The position numbers and the translations under genes were made by a program. A stretch of DNA of 64,000 bases, taken from positions 62,001-126,000 of the forward strand of contig CAOKHZ010000005.1 of the NCBI GenBank assembly GCA_948468385.1, in the 5' to 3' direction. This DNA comes from an uncultured Faecalicatena sp. Lineage in GTDB: Bacteria; Bacillota; Clostridia; Lachnospirales; Lachnospiraceae. This document shows positions 53,599 to 62,407 of the stretch, piece after piece. The notes under the pieces were generated by a model. That model saw only the letters and a list, made by a program, of their open reading frames with translations, was not told the origin of the DNA and did not search any database. The first letter of the stretch is position 1; each line of letters starts with the position of its first letter.

Positions 53599-53627
53599 TT
53601 GACACGGGTCTATGTCCGTGTTAATAT
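53599..53627 (+). promoter_or_regulatory. Promoter with dyad in the spacer (sodium symporter)
   Basis: TTGACA (53599-53604), 17-bp spacer, TAATAT (53622-53627). The inverted repeat ACACGG/CCGTGT (53602-53621) overlaps the end of the -35 box and fills the spacer, so it could be a repressor site. Confidence 0.6.
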
Positions 53628-53713
53628 ATTCCCAATTCAATTTATCGCTTTAAAGCGTAACGGTTTAAAGTGGGAATGTCCGAGCGCGTACGATAGGCGA
53701 TGAATGGAAAAGG

Positions 53714-53747
53714 ATAAATTCTAAAGAAAGAATAAATTCTAAAGAAA
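53714..53747 (+). repeat. Short tandem repeat before the symporter gene
   Basis: ATAAATTCTAAAGAAA occurs twice with an 18-bp period (53714-53729 and 53732-53747), directly before the ribosome site GAGGAAAG. Confidence 0.8.
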
Positions 53748-53760
53748 TGAGGAAAGAGTC

Positions 53761-55287
53761 ATGGGGATGAAAATTTTGTTACTAATCGTATTTTTCGCGG
53801 TCATGGTGGGCGTGGGATTTTATTCACGGAAGCACACGAAAAGCGTGGACGGTTTCGTGCTAGGAGGCAGGAACGTGGGTCCGTGGCTGACGGCGTTTGC
53901 CTATGGGACTTCGTATTTCTCTGCGGTGGTGTTCGTCGGGTACGCGGGGCAGTTTGGATGGAAGTATGGTCTGGCCTCGACCTGGATTGGTCTGGGCAAC
54001 GCCATTATCGGAAGCCTTTTGGCGTGGGCGGTTCTGGGAAGGCGCACGAGGGTCATGACGCAGCACCTGCAGTCGAAGACGATGCCGGAGTTTTTTGGAC
54101 AGCGATTTAACAGCGAGATATTGAAGATTACGGCTTCTTTGATTGTATTTATTTTCCTGATTCCATATACGGCCTCCGTGTACAATGGACTGTCAAGGTT
54201 GTTCGGGATGGCGTTTAACATTCCTTATGCGATATGCGTGATCGTGATGGCGGTATTTACCGCGATTTATGTGATTCTTGGCGGTTACATGGCGACCGCG
54301 ATTAATGATTTTATACAAGGAATCATCATGTTGTTCGGTATCGTGGCGGTAATTGGAGCTGTATTGAGCGGCCAAGGCGGATTTATCGAGGCGATTCGCA
54401 CGATGGCGGAGATTCCCAGTGACGTGGCAGTCACGCAGGGACAGCCGGGAGCATTTACCTCTTTCTTTGGCCCGGATCCGCTCAATTTGCTGGGAGTCGT
54501 GATTTTGACCTCTCTTGGAACGTGGGGACTGCCGCAGATGGTTGGTAAGTTTTATGCCATCAAGGATGAAAAGTCGATCCAGACCGGTACCATTATTTCC
54601 ACGTTGTTCGCGGTCGTGATTTCCGGCGGGTGCTATTTCCTCGGCGGATTTGGCAGATTGTTTGACAATCCGGCCATTTACAATGGCGAGACGGGGACGG
54701 TCGTATATGATAGCATCATTCCGTACATGCTGTCCACCTTGCCGGACATCCTGATTGGCATCGTGGTGGTATTGGTGCTTTCCGCATCCATGTCCACGCT
54801 GTCGTCGCTGGTTTTGACTTCGAGTTCGACGATGACGCTGGATTTGCTCAAGGGCCGCGTGATGAAAAACATGGATGAAAAGAAGCAGGTGGTCGTGATG
54901 CAGGTATTGATCGTATTTTTCATCGTGCTGTCCGTGGTCATCGCACTTAATCCACCGACCTTTATCGCGCAATTGATGGGAATTTCCTGGGGGGCGTTGG
55001 CCGGGGCGTTTTTGGCGCCGTTCATGTACGGTTTGTACTGGAAGGGCGTGACTAAGGCGGCCGTGTGGGCGAGTTTTGTCACGGGCGTGGGAATCACCGT
55101 GTCCAACATGTTCATCGGCTATATCGAGTCCCCGATTAATGCAGGTGCGATTGCCATGTTGGCGGGACTTATCGTGGTGCCGGTGGTAAGCCTTTTGACA
55201 CCGAAGATGGATAAAAAGGAAGTGGAAGAGATTTTCGAGTGTTATGATGAAAAAGTGGTGAGGACGAAGAAGCAGTCTTTGGAGTAA
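53761..55287 (+). CDS. Sodium:solute symporter (SSS family)
   Basis: A 508-residue membrane protein with about 13 helices. The start VDGFVLGGRNVGPWLTAFAY and the GTWGLPQMVGKFYAIKDEKS segment are typical of PutP-like transporters. The solute (proline, pantothenate or another) cannot be named. It has its own dyad-containing promoter, a tandem repeat in the leader and a strong bidirectional terminator behind it. Confidence 0.92.
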   Translation: MGMKILLLIVFFAVMVGVGFYSRKHTKSVDGFVLGGRNVGPWLTAFAYGTSYFSAVVFVGYAGQFGWKYGLASTWIGLGNAIIGSLLAWAVLGRRTRVMTQHLQSKTMPEFFGQRFNSEILKITASLIVFIFLIPYTASVYNGLSRLFGMAFNIPYAICVIVMAVFTAIYVILGGYMATAINDFIQGIIMLFGIVAVIGAVLSGQGGFIEAIRTMAEIPSDVAVTQGQPGAFTSFFGPDPLNLLGVVILTSLGTWGLPQMVGKFYAIKDEKSIQTGTIISTLFAVVISGGCYFLGGFGRLFDNPAIYNGETGTVVYDSIIPYMLSTLPDILIGIVVVLVLSASMSTLSSLVLTSSSTMTLDLLKGRVMKNMDEKKQVVVMQVLIVFFIVLSVVIALNPPTFIAQLMGISWGALAGAFLAPFMYGLYWKGVTKAAVWASFVTGVGITVSNMFIGYIESPINAGAIAMLAGLIVVPVVSLLTPKMDKKEVEEIFECYDEKVVRTKKQSLE

Positions 55288-55348
55288 AGGCGAGGCTTCG
55301 GCCTGGGGCGCGGTGTGCGGTCACGAGACTCGCATCGCGTCACTTATA

Positions 55349-55390
55349 AAAGATGGAAGCGTCAGAATGACTTTTGACGCTTCCATCTTT
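55349..55390. terminator. Bidirectional terminator with 16-bp stem
   Basis: AAAGATGGAAGCGTCA (55349-55364) and its exact complement (55375-55390) form a 16-bp stem with A and T runs at both feet. It ends the symporter transcript and probably that of the tRNA from the other side. Confidence 0.85.
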
Positions 55391-55450
55391 GTACATAAAA
55401 ATACCGGAAACCACGCATAAGCATAGAATCCGGCATCGAGGGGGGATAAC

Positions 55451-55521
55451 AGCAGATGACGGGAATCGAACCCGCCTCCCCAGCTTGGGAAGCTGGTGTT
55501 CTACCAATGAACTACATCTGC
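55451..55521 (-). tRNA. tRNA-Gly (anticodon CCC)
   Basis: A 71-base cloverleaf on the minus strand. The acceptor is GCAGATG (5') with CATCTGC (3'), the discriminator is U, and the anticodon loop TTCCCAA has CCC. The D-arm reads TAGTTCATTGGTAGAACA, and the T-arm contains GGTTCGATTCC. The CCA end is not encoded. The anticodon stem is CCAGC/GCTGG. Confidence 0.93.
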
Positions 55522-55533
55522 ATGTCGTAGACT

Positions 55534-55563
55534 ATTATAATACCAATCCTACCCAAAATGCAA
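55534..55563 (-). promoter_or_regulatory. tRNA-Gly promoter
   Basis: Minus strand: TTGCAT (55563-55558), 18-bp spacer, perfect TATAAT (55539-55534), 13 bp before the tRNA. The remaining gap up to 55866 is AT-rich and shows nothing else that I can support. Confidence 0.6.
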
Positions 55564-55866
55564 TACCTAATTTAAAAAATTATGAAAAAAATTTTGGAAC
55601 TGTTATCTTGAGTATTTTTGCCCATTTGCTGTCATTTATACATTGGTGTAAAGTTATCCACATTTTCAACGTCGGGAAAGTCCCCGCATTATGCATCTTG
55701 CGATATGGCTACGCTCTTGTTTTAGAGATTGCGGTTGGCTGTTTATAAGGCGTAGAAACATTTATTCACATTTTTTCAACAAAAAACTTCCGTTATCAAC
55801 AATATACACTTTGATTTTTTCTACGGTGGTGTGTTATGATTTTTGTGTCGGAAATGAAATTTATGG

Positions 55867-55895
55867 TTGACATTTTACGGCAAGTATATTACTAT
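55867..55895 (+). promoter_or_regulatory. recA promoter
   Basis: TTGACA (55867-55872), 17-bp spacer, TACTAT (55890-55895). The start is near 55902, just before the LexA box. Confidence 0.7.
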
Positions 55896-55908
55896 ATCAA
55901 TTAGAAAA

Positions 55909-55922
55909 CGAACAATTGTTCG
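55909..55922. promoter_or_regulatory. LexA (SOS) box of recA
   Basis: CGAACAATTGTTCG is a perfect match to the Firmicute SOS consensus CGAAC-N4-GTTCG. It sits just downstream of the predicted start of transcription and 6 bases before the ribosome site. Confidence 0.93.
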
Positions 55923-55943
55923 TGTTTGGAGGAAAAAAAGACT

Positions 55944-57194
55944 ATGGCGAATGAAGGAAAAAAGGGCGTGTCAAACGTAGTGGAAGTGAAAAATGCGGAA
56001 GACAAGAAGAAAGCGCTTGATGCGGCGATTGCAAAGTTGGAGAAGGATTTTGGCAAGGGGGCGGTGATGAAGCTTGGCGATTCTAGTGCCCGTGTGAACG
56101 TGGAGACGGTGCCGACCGGCTGTTTGAGCCTTGACCTGGCTCTGGGACTAGGAGGCGTACCGAGGGGGCGCGTAGTGGAGATTTATGGGCCGGAGTCAAG
56201 TGGTAAGACGACGGTCGCGCTACATATGATAGCAGAAGTACAAAAGAGGGGCGGCATCGCCGGGTTCGTTGACGCTGAGCACGCTTTGGATCCGGTCTAT
56301 GCGAAGAACATCGGCGTGGATATCGACGAACTTTACATTTCTCAGCCGGACAGCGGGGATCAGGGATTGGAGATTGCCGAGACGATGGTGCGTTCCGGGG
56401 CGATGGACATCATCGTTATCGACTCGGTGGCAGCGTTGGTGCCCAGGCAGGAGATTGAAGGAGACATGGGAGACAGCCATGTGGGACTGCAGGCGCGTTT
56501 GATGTCCCAGGCGCTTCGGAAGCTGACCCCGGTCATCAGCAAGTCAAATTGCGTGGTTATCTTTATCAACCAGCTTCGCGAGAAAGTTGGCGTGATGTTT
56601 GGAAATCCCGAGACGACGACGGGAGGCCGCGCCCTGAAGTTTTATGCGTCCGTGCGCATGGACGTGCGCAAGACCGAGACGATCAAGCAGAGTGGGGAGA
56701 TGGTGGGAAACCATGTCCGTGTCAAGGTCGTGAAGAACAAGATTGCGCCCCCGTTTAAAGAGGCGGAATTTGACATCATGTTCGGCAAGGGGATTTCAAG
56801 GTCTGGCGATATTCTTGACTTGGCGGCGAACATTGACGTGGTCAAGAAGAGTGGCGCGTGGTACGCATACGAGGGAGAGAAGATTGGCCAGGGAAGGGAG
56901 AATGCAAAGGCTTACCTGGAGTCGCATCCAGAGGCAATGGAGAAGATTGAGCAGAAGGTTCGGGCGTATTATCATCTGGATGGGACGGCGGAAGATGAGA
57001 AGTCAGATGATTTGAAATTGCAGCCCAAGGGGGCTAAAGAAAAGACGGATACGAAGACCAAGGCAGGCGCAAAGGCAAAAGCGAACGCAGAGGCGGACTT
57101 GAAGTCGAGTACGAAAGCAGACACGAGATTGAATATGAAGTCCGATGACAAGGCGGATATGGAATTGGATGACGGGATGGCAGAGGAGGTATGA
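55944..57194 (+). CDS. recA: Recombinase RecA
   Basis: A 416-residue RecA. The P-loop GPESSGKTT, the DNA-binding loops after [20 protein letters not shown] and the inter-subunit residues are conserved. The ATG at 55944 follows GGAGG; a TTG at 55926 is too close to that site. The C-terminal tail after residue 350 is unusually long and low-complexity (alternating Lys, Ala, Asp, Thr). Control is by LexA through the box at 55909. recX follows after 73 bp, as is common. Confidence 0.98.
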   Translation: MANEGKKGVSNVVEVKNAEDKKKALDAAIAKLEKDFGKGAVMKLGDSSARVNVETVPTGCLSLDLALGLGGVPRGRVVEIYGPESSGKTTVALHMIAEVQKRGGIAGFVDAEHALDPVYAKNIGVDIDELYISQPDSGDQGLEIAETMVRSGAMDIIVIDSVAALVPRQEIEGDMGDSHVGLQARLMSQALRKLTPVISKSNCVVIFINQLREKVGVMFGNPETTTGGRALKFYASVRMDVRKTETIKQSGEMVGNHVRVKVVKNKIAPPFKEAEFDIMFGKGISRSGDILDLAANIDVVKKSGAWYAYEGEKIGQGRENAKAYLESHPEAMEKIEQKVRAYYHLDGTAEDEKSDDLKLQPKGAKEKTDTKTKAGAKAKANAEADLKSSTKADTRLNMKSDDKADMELDDGMAEEV

Positions 57195-57267
57195 AAAGGA
57201 TAGGTCGAAGAAGCGAAAATGGGTGGCCTAAGATATGTAGGTACGTCAATGGAAATGGAGTTTGTGT

Positions 57268-57882
57268 ATGCAGGTGACGGCGGTGGAGCCTTTAGGCAAG
57301 GCGAAGTGGAAAGTGGAATTGGATGGGCAATTTGCATTCGTGTTATACAAGGGTGAGCTATCCCGCCATGGAATTTCGGAGGGGGAGGAACTTTCAGAGG
57401 AAGTCTGTGCGCGGATAAAGAAGGATGTCGTGTTGAGAAGGGCGAAGTTGCGGGCGATGCATTTGCTGACGGACATGGCTCGTACGGAGAGCGGACTTAG
57501 GGAGAAGCTCCGGCAAGGGATGTATGCGGAGGACATCGTGGAGCAGGCCATCGCCTACGTGAAGTCATTCGGCTATCTGGACGATTATAAATATGCCGAG
57601 CATTTTATCAACAGTCGCAAAAGTAGCAAGAGCGAGCGAGAAATCAGGTCGCTTTTAAAGAGCAAGGGGATTTCGCGGGAAGTGATAGACCGGGTGTTTG
57701 CAGACGTGTGGACGGACGAAGGGGAAGAGGAGGCCATCCGCGCGTTGATTCGAAAAAGGCATGTCGATCCGCGTACCGCCACGGAGCAGGAATTGCGCAA
57801 ATTGTACGGTTATCTGGCTCGCAAAGGGTTTCATTACGAGGATATCAGTCATGTAATACAAAATTATGAACAGAATGCTTGA
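57268..57882 (+). CDS. recX: Regulatory protein RecX
   Basis: A 204-residue RecX with the three-helix repeat pattern (LREKLRQGMYAEDIVEQAI, YAEHFINSRKSSKSEREI and later LRKLYGYLARKGFHYEDI). It limits RecA filament growth. The ATG follows GGAG 7 bases upstream. The rny promoter begins inside its stop codon. Confidence 0.94.
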   Translation: MQVTAVEPLGKAKWKVELDGQFAFVLYKGELSRHGISEGEELSEEVCARIKKDVVLRRAKLRAMHLLTDMARTESGLREKLRQGMYAEDIVEQAIAYVKSFGYLDDYKYAEHFINSRKSSKSEREIRSLLKSKGISREVIDRVFADVWTDEGEEEAIRALIRKRHVDPRTATEQELRKLYGYLARKGFHYEDISHVIQNYEQNA

Positions 57883-57907
57883 CAGAATTGTGAAAACAGT
57901 ATAGAAT
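57879..57907 (+). promoter_or_regulatory. rny promoter overlapping the recX stop
   Basis: TTGACA (57879-57884), 17-bp spacer, TAGAAT (57902-57907). The TGA of recX (57880-57882) is part of the -35 box. Confidence 0.75.
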
Positions 57908-57962
57908 TGAAGTGTTGTATTTATATAATTTTTATATAAACATGTACAATGAAAACTAAATA

Positions 57963-57975
57963 AGGAGGTGCTCCT
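57963..57975 (+). promoter_or_regulatory. Ribosome site inside a small hairpin (rny)
   Basis: AGGAG-GTG-CTCCT forms a 5-bp stem with a 3-base loop that contains the ribosome-binding sequence of rny. It might restrict initiation, though so short a loop is of limited stability. Confidence 0.4.
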
Positions 57976-57980
57976 GTGCG

Positions 57981-59525
57981 ATGTGGTATATAATCATTGC
58001 CGTGGCCCTCGCCGTGATAGCAAGTGTGATAACTTATTTTGTCACGGTCGCCAATCTGAAAAAGAATGCGGAATCAAAGATTGGCAGTGCCGAGACAAAA
58101 GCAAGGGAAATCATTGATGATGCCGTTAAAACTGCGGAAGCAAAGAAGAAGGAAGCTCTCTTGGAGGTCAAGGAAGAGTCGATTAAGACGAAGAACGAGT
58201 TGGAGAGAGAGACCAAGGAACGGAGAAACGAGCTGCAACGTTATGAGAAGCGGGTGCTTTCGAAAGAAGAGTCCGTGGACAAGCGCAGCGAGGCGATTTC
58301 ACAGCGCGAGGCAAAGTTTACAGCAAGGGAAGAACAGCTCAAACACAAGGAACAAAAAGTGGAAGAGCTGAGTCAAAAAAGAGTACAGGAACTGGAGAGA
58401 ATCTCAGGACTTACCTCCGAACAAGCAAAAGAATATCTGTTGAAAACTGTTGAAGATGATGTGAAGCATGACACGGCCAGGATGATTCGGGATATGGAGC
58501 TGCATGCGAAGGAAGACGCGGACAAGAAGGCGAAAGAGTACCTTGTTAGCGCGATTCAAAGATGTGCCGCCGATCATGTCGCCGAAACTACGATTTCCGT
58601 AGTGCAGCTTCCCAGCGATGAGATGAAAGGAAGGATTATCGGCAGGGAGGGACGTAACATTCGTACCCTGGAGACCCTGACGGGAGTGGAGTTGATCATT
58701 GACGATACCCCGGAGGCGGTCGTGCTGTCCGGTTTTGACCCGATTCGCAGGGAAGTCGCGAGAATTGCCCTTGAGAGGCTGATTGTGGACGGCAGAATCC
58801 ACCCGGCCAGAATCGAGGAGATGGTGGAAAAGGCGCAGAAAGAAGTGGACTCCATGATTCGGGAAGAAGGAGAGGCCGCCGCGCTTGAAGTGGGCGTGAC
58901 GGGCATCCATCCGGAACTGGTTCGTCTGCTTGGGCGAATGAAGTTCCGTACAAGTTATGGTCAGAACGCGTTGAAGCATTCCATCGAGGTCGCGCAGCTT
59001 GCCGGGCTTTTGGCCGGTGAGATTGGTCTGGACGTTCGCATGGCGAAGCGTGCGGGCTTGTTGCATGACATCGGCAAATCCATTGACCATGACGTGGAGG
59101 GTTCCCACATCCAGATTGGTGTGGATCTTTGTAGGAAGTACAAGGAGTCCGCGACCATTATCAATGCGGTGGAAGCCCATCATGGGGACGTGGAGGCACA
59201 GACTTTGGTGGCATGTGTGGTTCAGGCGGCCGATACGATTTCGGCAGCCAGGCCGGGTGCCAGGAGAGAGACACTTGAAACATACACAAACAGATTAAAA
59301 CAACTAGAGGAAATCACCAATCAGTTTAAAGGTGTGGATAAATCTTTTGCTATTCAGGCGGGTAGGGAGATTCGAGTAATGGTAGTTCCAGAGCAAGTAT
59401 CTGATGATGATATGGTACTTATGGCCAGGGATATTGCCAAACGGATTGAGTTTGAACTGGAGTACCCAGGTCAGATTAAGGTAAATGTGATTCGGGAATC
59501 CCGGGTTACAGATTACGCGAAGTAA
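57981..59525 (+). CDS. rny: Ribonuclease Y
   Basis: A 514-residue membrane-anchored endoribonuclease. It has one N-terminal membrane helix, a long charged coiled coil (residues about 30-200), a KH domain ([20 protein letters not shown]) and an HD domain ([11 protein letters not shown]). It initiates mRNA decay in Firmicutes. It has its own promoter and a strong terminator behind it. Confidence 0.97.
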   Translation: MWYIIIAVALAVIASVITYFVTVANLKKNAESKIGSAETKAREIIDDAVKTAEAKKKEALLEVKEESIKTKNELERETKERRNELQRYEKRVLSKEESVDKRSEAISQREAKFTAREEQLKHKEQKVEELSQKRVQELERISGLTSEQAKEYLLKTVEDDVKHDTARMIRDMELHAKEDADKKAKEYLVSAIQRCAADHVAETTISVVQLPSDEMKGRIIGREGRNIRTLETLTGVELIIDDTPEAVVLSGFDPIRREVARIALERLIVDGRIHPARIEEMVEKAQKEVDSMIREEGEAAALEVGVTGIHPELVRLLGRMKFRTSYGQNALKHSIEVAQLAGLLAGEIGLDVRMAKRAGLLHDIGKSIDHDVEGSHIQIGVDLCRKYKESATIINAVEAHHGDVEAQTLVACVVQAADTISAARPGARRETLETYTNRLKQLEEITNQFKGVDKSFAIQAGREIRVMVVPEQVSDDDMVLMARDIAKRIEFELEYPGQIKVNVIRESRVTDYAK

Positions 59526-59583
59526 CATTTTGCGAGGGACATGCCATAAACGGCATGTTGCAAAAATGGAACATGGAAATCCC

Positions 59584-59634
59584 AAGGAAAGTCTTAAAGC
59601 GAAAGCGTTTTTAAGACTTTCCTTATTTTTTTTC
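59584..59634 (+). terminator. rny terminator
   Basis: AAGGAAAGTCTTAAA (59584-59598) pairs with its complement (59610-59624) and is followed by ATTTTTTTT. A strong intrinsic terminator. Confidence 0.92.
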
Positions 59635-59680
59635 AATTGTGCGGTTGTTTTAGAAAAAAGGGAAGGAAAGGTGAAGAGCA

Positions 59681-60220
59681 ATGAGTGAAAAAATCAGGCG
59701 GATTAATCGGGAGTTGAAGTACAAAGGCGTCATCGTCGATTTTTATCAGGACACGATGGAGATTGACGGAAGCCATACCGCGGTGTGGGACTTTATCAAA
59801 CATAAAGGGGCGGCGGCCGTGGTTCCGGTCACGGAGGATGGAAAGATTTTGATGGTCAGGCAGTATCGAAACGCGTTAGAACGCGAGACGTTGGAGATTC
59901 CGGCCGGGGCGCTGGATAGGGAGGACGAGCCGGGAATCGCTTGCGCGGGACGTGAACTGGAGGAGGAGACGGGGTATCGCTGCGAACGACTGGAGTGGCT
60001 GATTACGCTGCGCACGACGGTCGCGTTTTGTAACGAGCGCATCGAAGTGTACGTGGCAAGAAACCTGATTCCTTCCAAACAGCATTTGGACGAGGATGAG
60101 TTCATCGATCTTCAGGCTTTTACGATAGATGAGCTGAAGGAGAAGATATTTGCCGGCGAGATTGAGGATGCCAAGACGGTTTCAGCGCTGATGGCTTACG
60201 CGGTAAAATATGATGTCTGA
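59681..60220 (+). CDS. NUDIX hydrolase, ADP-ribose pyrophosphatase type
   Basis: A 179-residue protein with the Nudix box GALDREDEPGIACAGRELEE followed by ETGY, closest in layout to NudF/ADP-ribose pyrophosphatases. It would hydrolyse ADP-ribose to AMP and ribose 5-phosphate. The neighbour is a SpoIIM-like gene; nudF-type and spoIIM genes are also near each other in other Firmicutes, which supports both calls. Confidence 0.92.
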   Translation: MSEKIRRINRELKYKGVIVDFYQDTMEIDGSHTAVWDFIKHKGAAAVVPVTEDGKILMVRQYRNALERETLEIPAGALDREDEPGIACAGRELEEETGYRCERLEWLITLRTTVAFCNERIEVYVARNLIPSKQHLDEDEFIDLQAFTIDELKEKIFAGEIEDAKTVSALMAYAVKYDV

Positions 60221-60272
60221 AAAATTTGTCCCCGGCATATAATGAATTACCGAAGCAATGGGGGGAATGTCC

Positions 60273-60812
60273 ATGAAGGTATTTCAGTCAAGGAAGCAGA
60301 TGTTTGCTTTTTTCATGCCGGGGTTTTTGTTCGGTATTCTTTACATCAACCTGACCGCTCAGAACACGTTTACGAATCCGGGAATATTTAGCGAGTCCTT
60401 TTTGCGGCAGTACGAGGCGGCCGAGGTGGCGGCGGGGATCTATTTGCTGTATCTGATTCGGGTTCGGGTTTTCCCGTTTTTGATGTTGATTGGATTGTCG
60501 TTCACCCGCATAAGAAAGTTTTCGGCGGGCGCGTTTCTGGCGTGGACGGGCTTGTCATGCGGAATCATTTTGTCCATGGCCGTGATGGAGATGGGGATCA
60601 AGGGAATTTTGTTCTGCATTGTCGGGGTGCTGCCGCAGTTTTTGCTGTACATACCGTCCTACGTGGTAGTGCTATGGTATTGCTGGATTTATCCGCAGAA
60701 TAAGTGGAATCGGGAAAAGACGGTTTTCGTGGTGGCCACGATGCTGGCCGGAATTCTTTTGGAGGCGTATGTAAATCCGGTGCTGGTAAAAGGAATACTG
60801 GGCATGTTTTAA
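60273..60812 (+). CDS. SpoIIM-like integral membrane protein
   Basis: A 179-residue hydrophobic protein with about five membrane segments. It starts MKVFQSRKQMFAFFMPGFLF and contains PQFLLYIPSYVVVLW near the C terminus. Length, topology and position after a NUDIX gene fit stage II sporulation protein M, part of the engulfment peptidoglycan machinery, but the sequence match is weak by eye. The ATG at 60273 follows GGGGGGAA; the ATG at 60258 does not have a site. Confidence 0.6.
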   Translation: MKVFQSRKQMFAFFMPGFLFGILYINLTAQNTFTNPGIFSESFLRQYEAAEVAAGIYLLYLIRVRVFPFLMLIGLSFTRIRKFSAGAFLAWTGLSCGIILSMAVMEMGIKGILFCIVGVLPQFLLYIPSYVVVLWYCWIYPQNKWNREKTVFVVATMLAGILLEAYVNPVLVKGILGMF

Positions 60813-60892
60813 GGGGGCAGGCGTAAGGCCTGCCATGACAAAAGGTAAAAAGGGACAAGCCTTTTTGTTGAGGCATGATATAAGGAAGGGAA

Positions 60893-60930
60893 AGTAAAAA
60901 TCCACCTTTGCCAACGAAAGGGGGCAAAGG
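60893..60930 (-). terminator. Terminator of the spoVB-like gene
   Basis: On the minus strand CCTTTGCC pairs with GGCAAAGG around a 10-base loop, followed by TGGATTTTTAC. A further hairpin (GGCAGGC/GCCTGCC, 60816-60834) lies next to the SpoIIM-like stop. Confidence 0.6.
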
Positions 60931-60947
60931 CGGATGGAGGGGCTTTG

Positions 60948-62276
60948 TCAGCGGGAGAGCTTACCGGACACGGCGCGCAGGATGACCATTCCGGATAATA
61001 GGCTGATGGCCAATTGGCTGGCCAGCAGTCCCCAAAGGTATCCCTGGATGCCAAATTGGGGGATGGCGAAGAATACCCCGGCGATTCGTATTCCCAGTCC
61101 CAGCGTGTTGATGAGAAACGTCTGCGCGGTTTTTCCCAATCCGTTGATGATGCTTAAGAAGGCGCTGTTCGTGTAAAGAAATGGACAAATCCAAGCCAGC
61201 GTGACGATGAATTGCCCTGCCATTTTGCTGTCAAACAAGGTGAGTCCGATAAAAGGTCCCAAAAGAAGGAATATGAGACAACAAAACAATCCGAGGATAA
61301 AACAAGAACCGGCCACTTTCTTGATGATGAAGAGCATTTCCCGACGGTTGTCGGCGGCTTGTATTTCTGCCACGGTCGGCAGCAACATGACGGAAACCGC
61401 GTTGGTAACGGCGGACGGAAACAAGATGCAGGGCAGCGCCATTCCGTTTAATACGCCGTAAACACGAAGGGCTTCGGAAGAATCATTGTTAAAGCACTGG
61501 AGTTTGCCGGGAATGGAGACGGCCTCGATGCTTTGTAACAAGTTGATTAGTACCCGGTTGGCAGTCAGCGGCAGAGAGAGCCGCAAAAGTTCCGCGGTTC
61601 GCGCGGGAAACGTGCGCAAGGCGCGAAACGGCGCGATGGGCCGCATTTTCCCGGAAAGGGTCTGCAAGGTAAAAAGTGCGGAGACGAATTCTCCGGCCAC
61701 CATCCCGCAAACCGCGATATGTATGGAGGCGGTTTCGCCGTTATGGGTGATGACGTAGTAGAGCAGGGCGACGGAGCAGATGCGGAAAGTTTGTTCCACA
61801 AGTTGTGCCAACGCCGGGATTTTCGTCTGTTTTAAGCCATAATAGTATCCGCAAATGCAACTATGGACGGCACAACATGGTAACGAGTAGGAGAGGAGGG
61901 CAAGCAGCGGGGCACAGCGTTCGTCCCCGAGCAGCACGCTTGCGATATAGACCGTGTTTTTCTGCAGGAAAAGGGCACATAGGCATGCCAGCAGGAAGGA
62001 GATGACCAGCCCGCAGGATAAAATCCCACGTGCCTCGTGTTCCTTTCCCAATGACATTTTGCGAGCCACCGTGCGGGAGATGGCGGTCTCGATTCCGGCC
62101 GTGGTCAGTGAATACCCGAGCGCGTAAACGGGGAAAATCAACTGATAGAGTCCCACCCCTTCCTCTCCGAACACGCGACTTAAGAAAATGCGGTAGAAAA
62201 ATCCCATGAACCGGCTTAAAAAACCGGCCGCGGTCAGCACGAGAGTGCCTATGATGATTGTATTTTTCTTGGACAC
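60948..62276 (-). CDS. SpoVB-like polysaccharide flippase (MOP superfamily)
   Basis: A 442-residue membrane protein with 12-14 helices of the oligosaccharidyl-lipid flippase family. It starts IIIGTLVLTAAGFLSRFMGF and continues VFGEEGVGLYQLIFPVYAL, typical of SpoVB/MurJ-like Firmicute proteins. It probably flips lipid-linked precursors, possibly during cortex formation. It is divergent from nifS with a 131-bp gap. Confidence 0.88.
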   Translation of the reverse strand: MSKKNTIIIGTLVLTAAGFLSRFMGFFYRIFLSRVFGEEGVGLYQLIFPVYALGYSLTTAGIETAISRTVARKMSLGKEHEARGILSCGLVISFLLACLCALFLQKNTVYIASVLLGDERCAPLLALLSYSLPCCAVHSCICGYYYGLKQTKIPALAQLVEQTFRICSVALLYYVITHNGETASIHIAVCGMVAGEFVSALFTLQTLSGKMRPIAPFRALRTFPARTAELLRLSLPLTANRVLINLLQSIEAVSIPGKLQCFNNDSSEALRVYGVLNGMALPCILFPSAVTNAVSVMLLPTVAEIQAADNRREMLFIIKKVAGSCFILGLFCCLIFLLLGPFIGLTLFDSKMAGQFIVTLAWICPFLYTNSAFLSIINGLGKTAQTFLINTLGLGIRIAGVFFAIPQFGIQGYLWGLLASQLAISLLSGMVILRAVSGKLSR

Positions 62277-62332
62277 GAAAAAACCTCGACAATAAATAAT
62301 AACCTTTTTTTAATCATATTCATTCTGTGGAC

Positions 62333-62361
62333 TTGACAGAACATAAGAAAGGTAGTATTCT
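62333..62361 (+). promoter_or_regulatory. nifS-nifU promoter
   Basis: TTGACA (62333-62338), 17-bp spacer, TATTCT (62356-62361). The -10 box is one arm of the palindrome TATTCT-AC-AGAATA (62356-62369), so a regulator bound there would block the promoter. Confidence 0.75.
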
Positions 62362-62407
62362 ACAGAATAGAAAACCTAGTAAAACAATAGGAAAAGGGGA
62401 AATGAAA

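Noticed and set aside
55374..55748. 124-codon open frame on the plus strand
   Set aside because: It crosses a terminator stem and the complete tRNA-Gly on the other strand and has no ribosome site.
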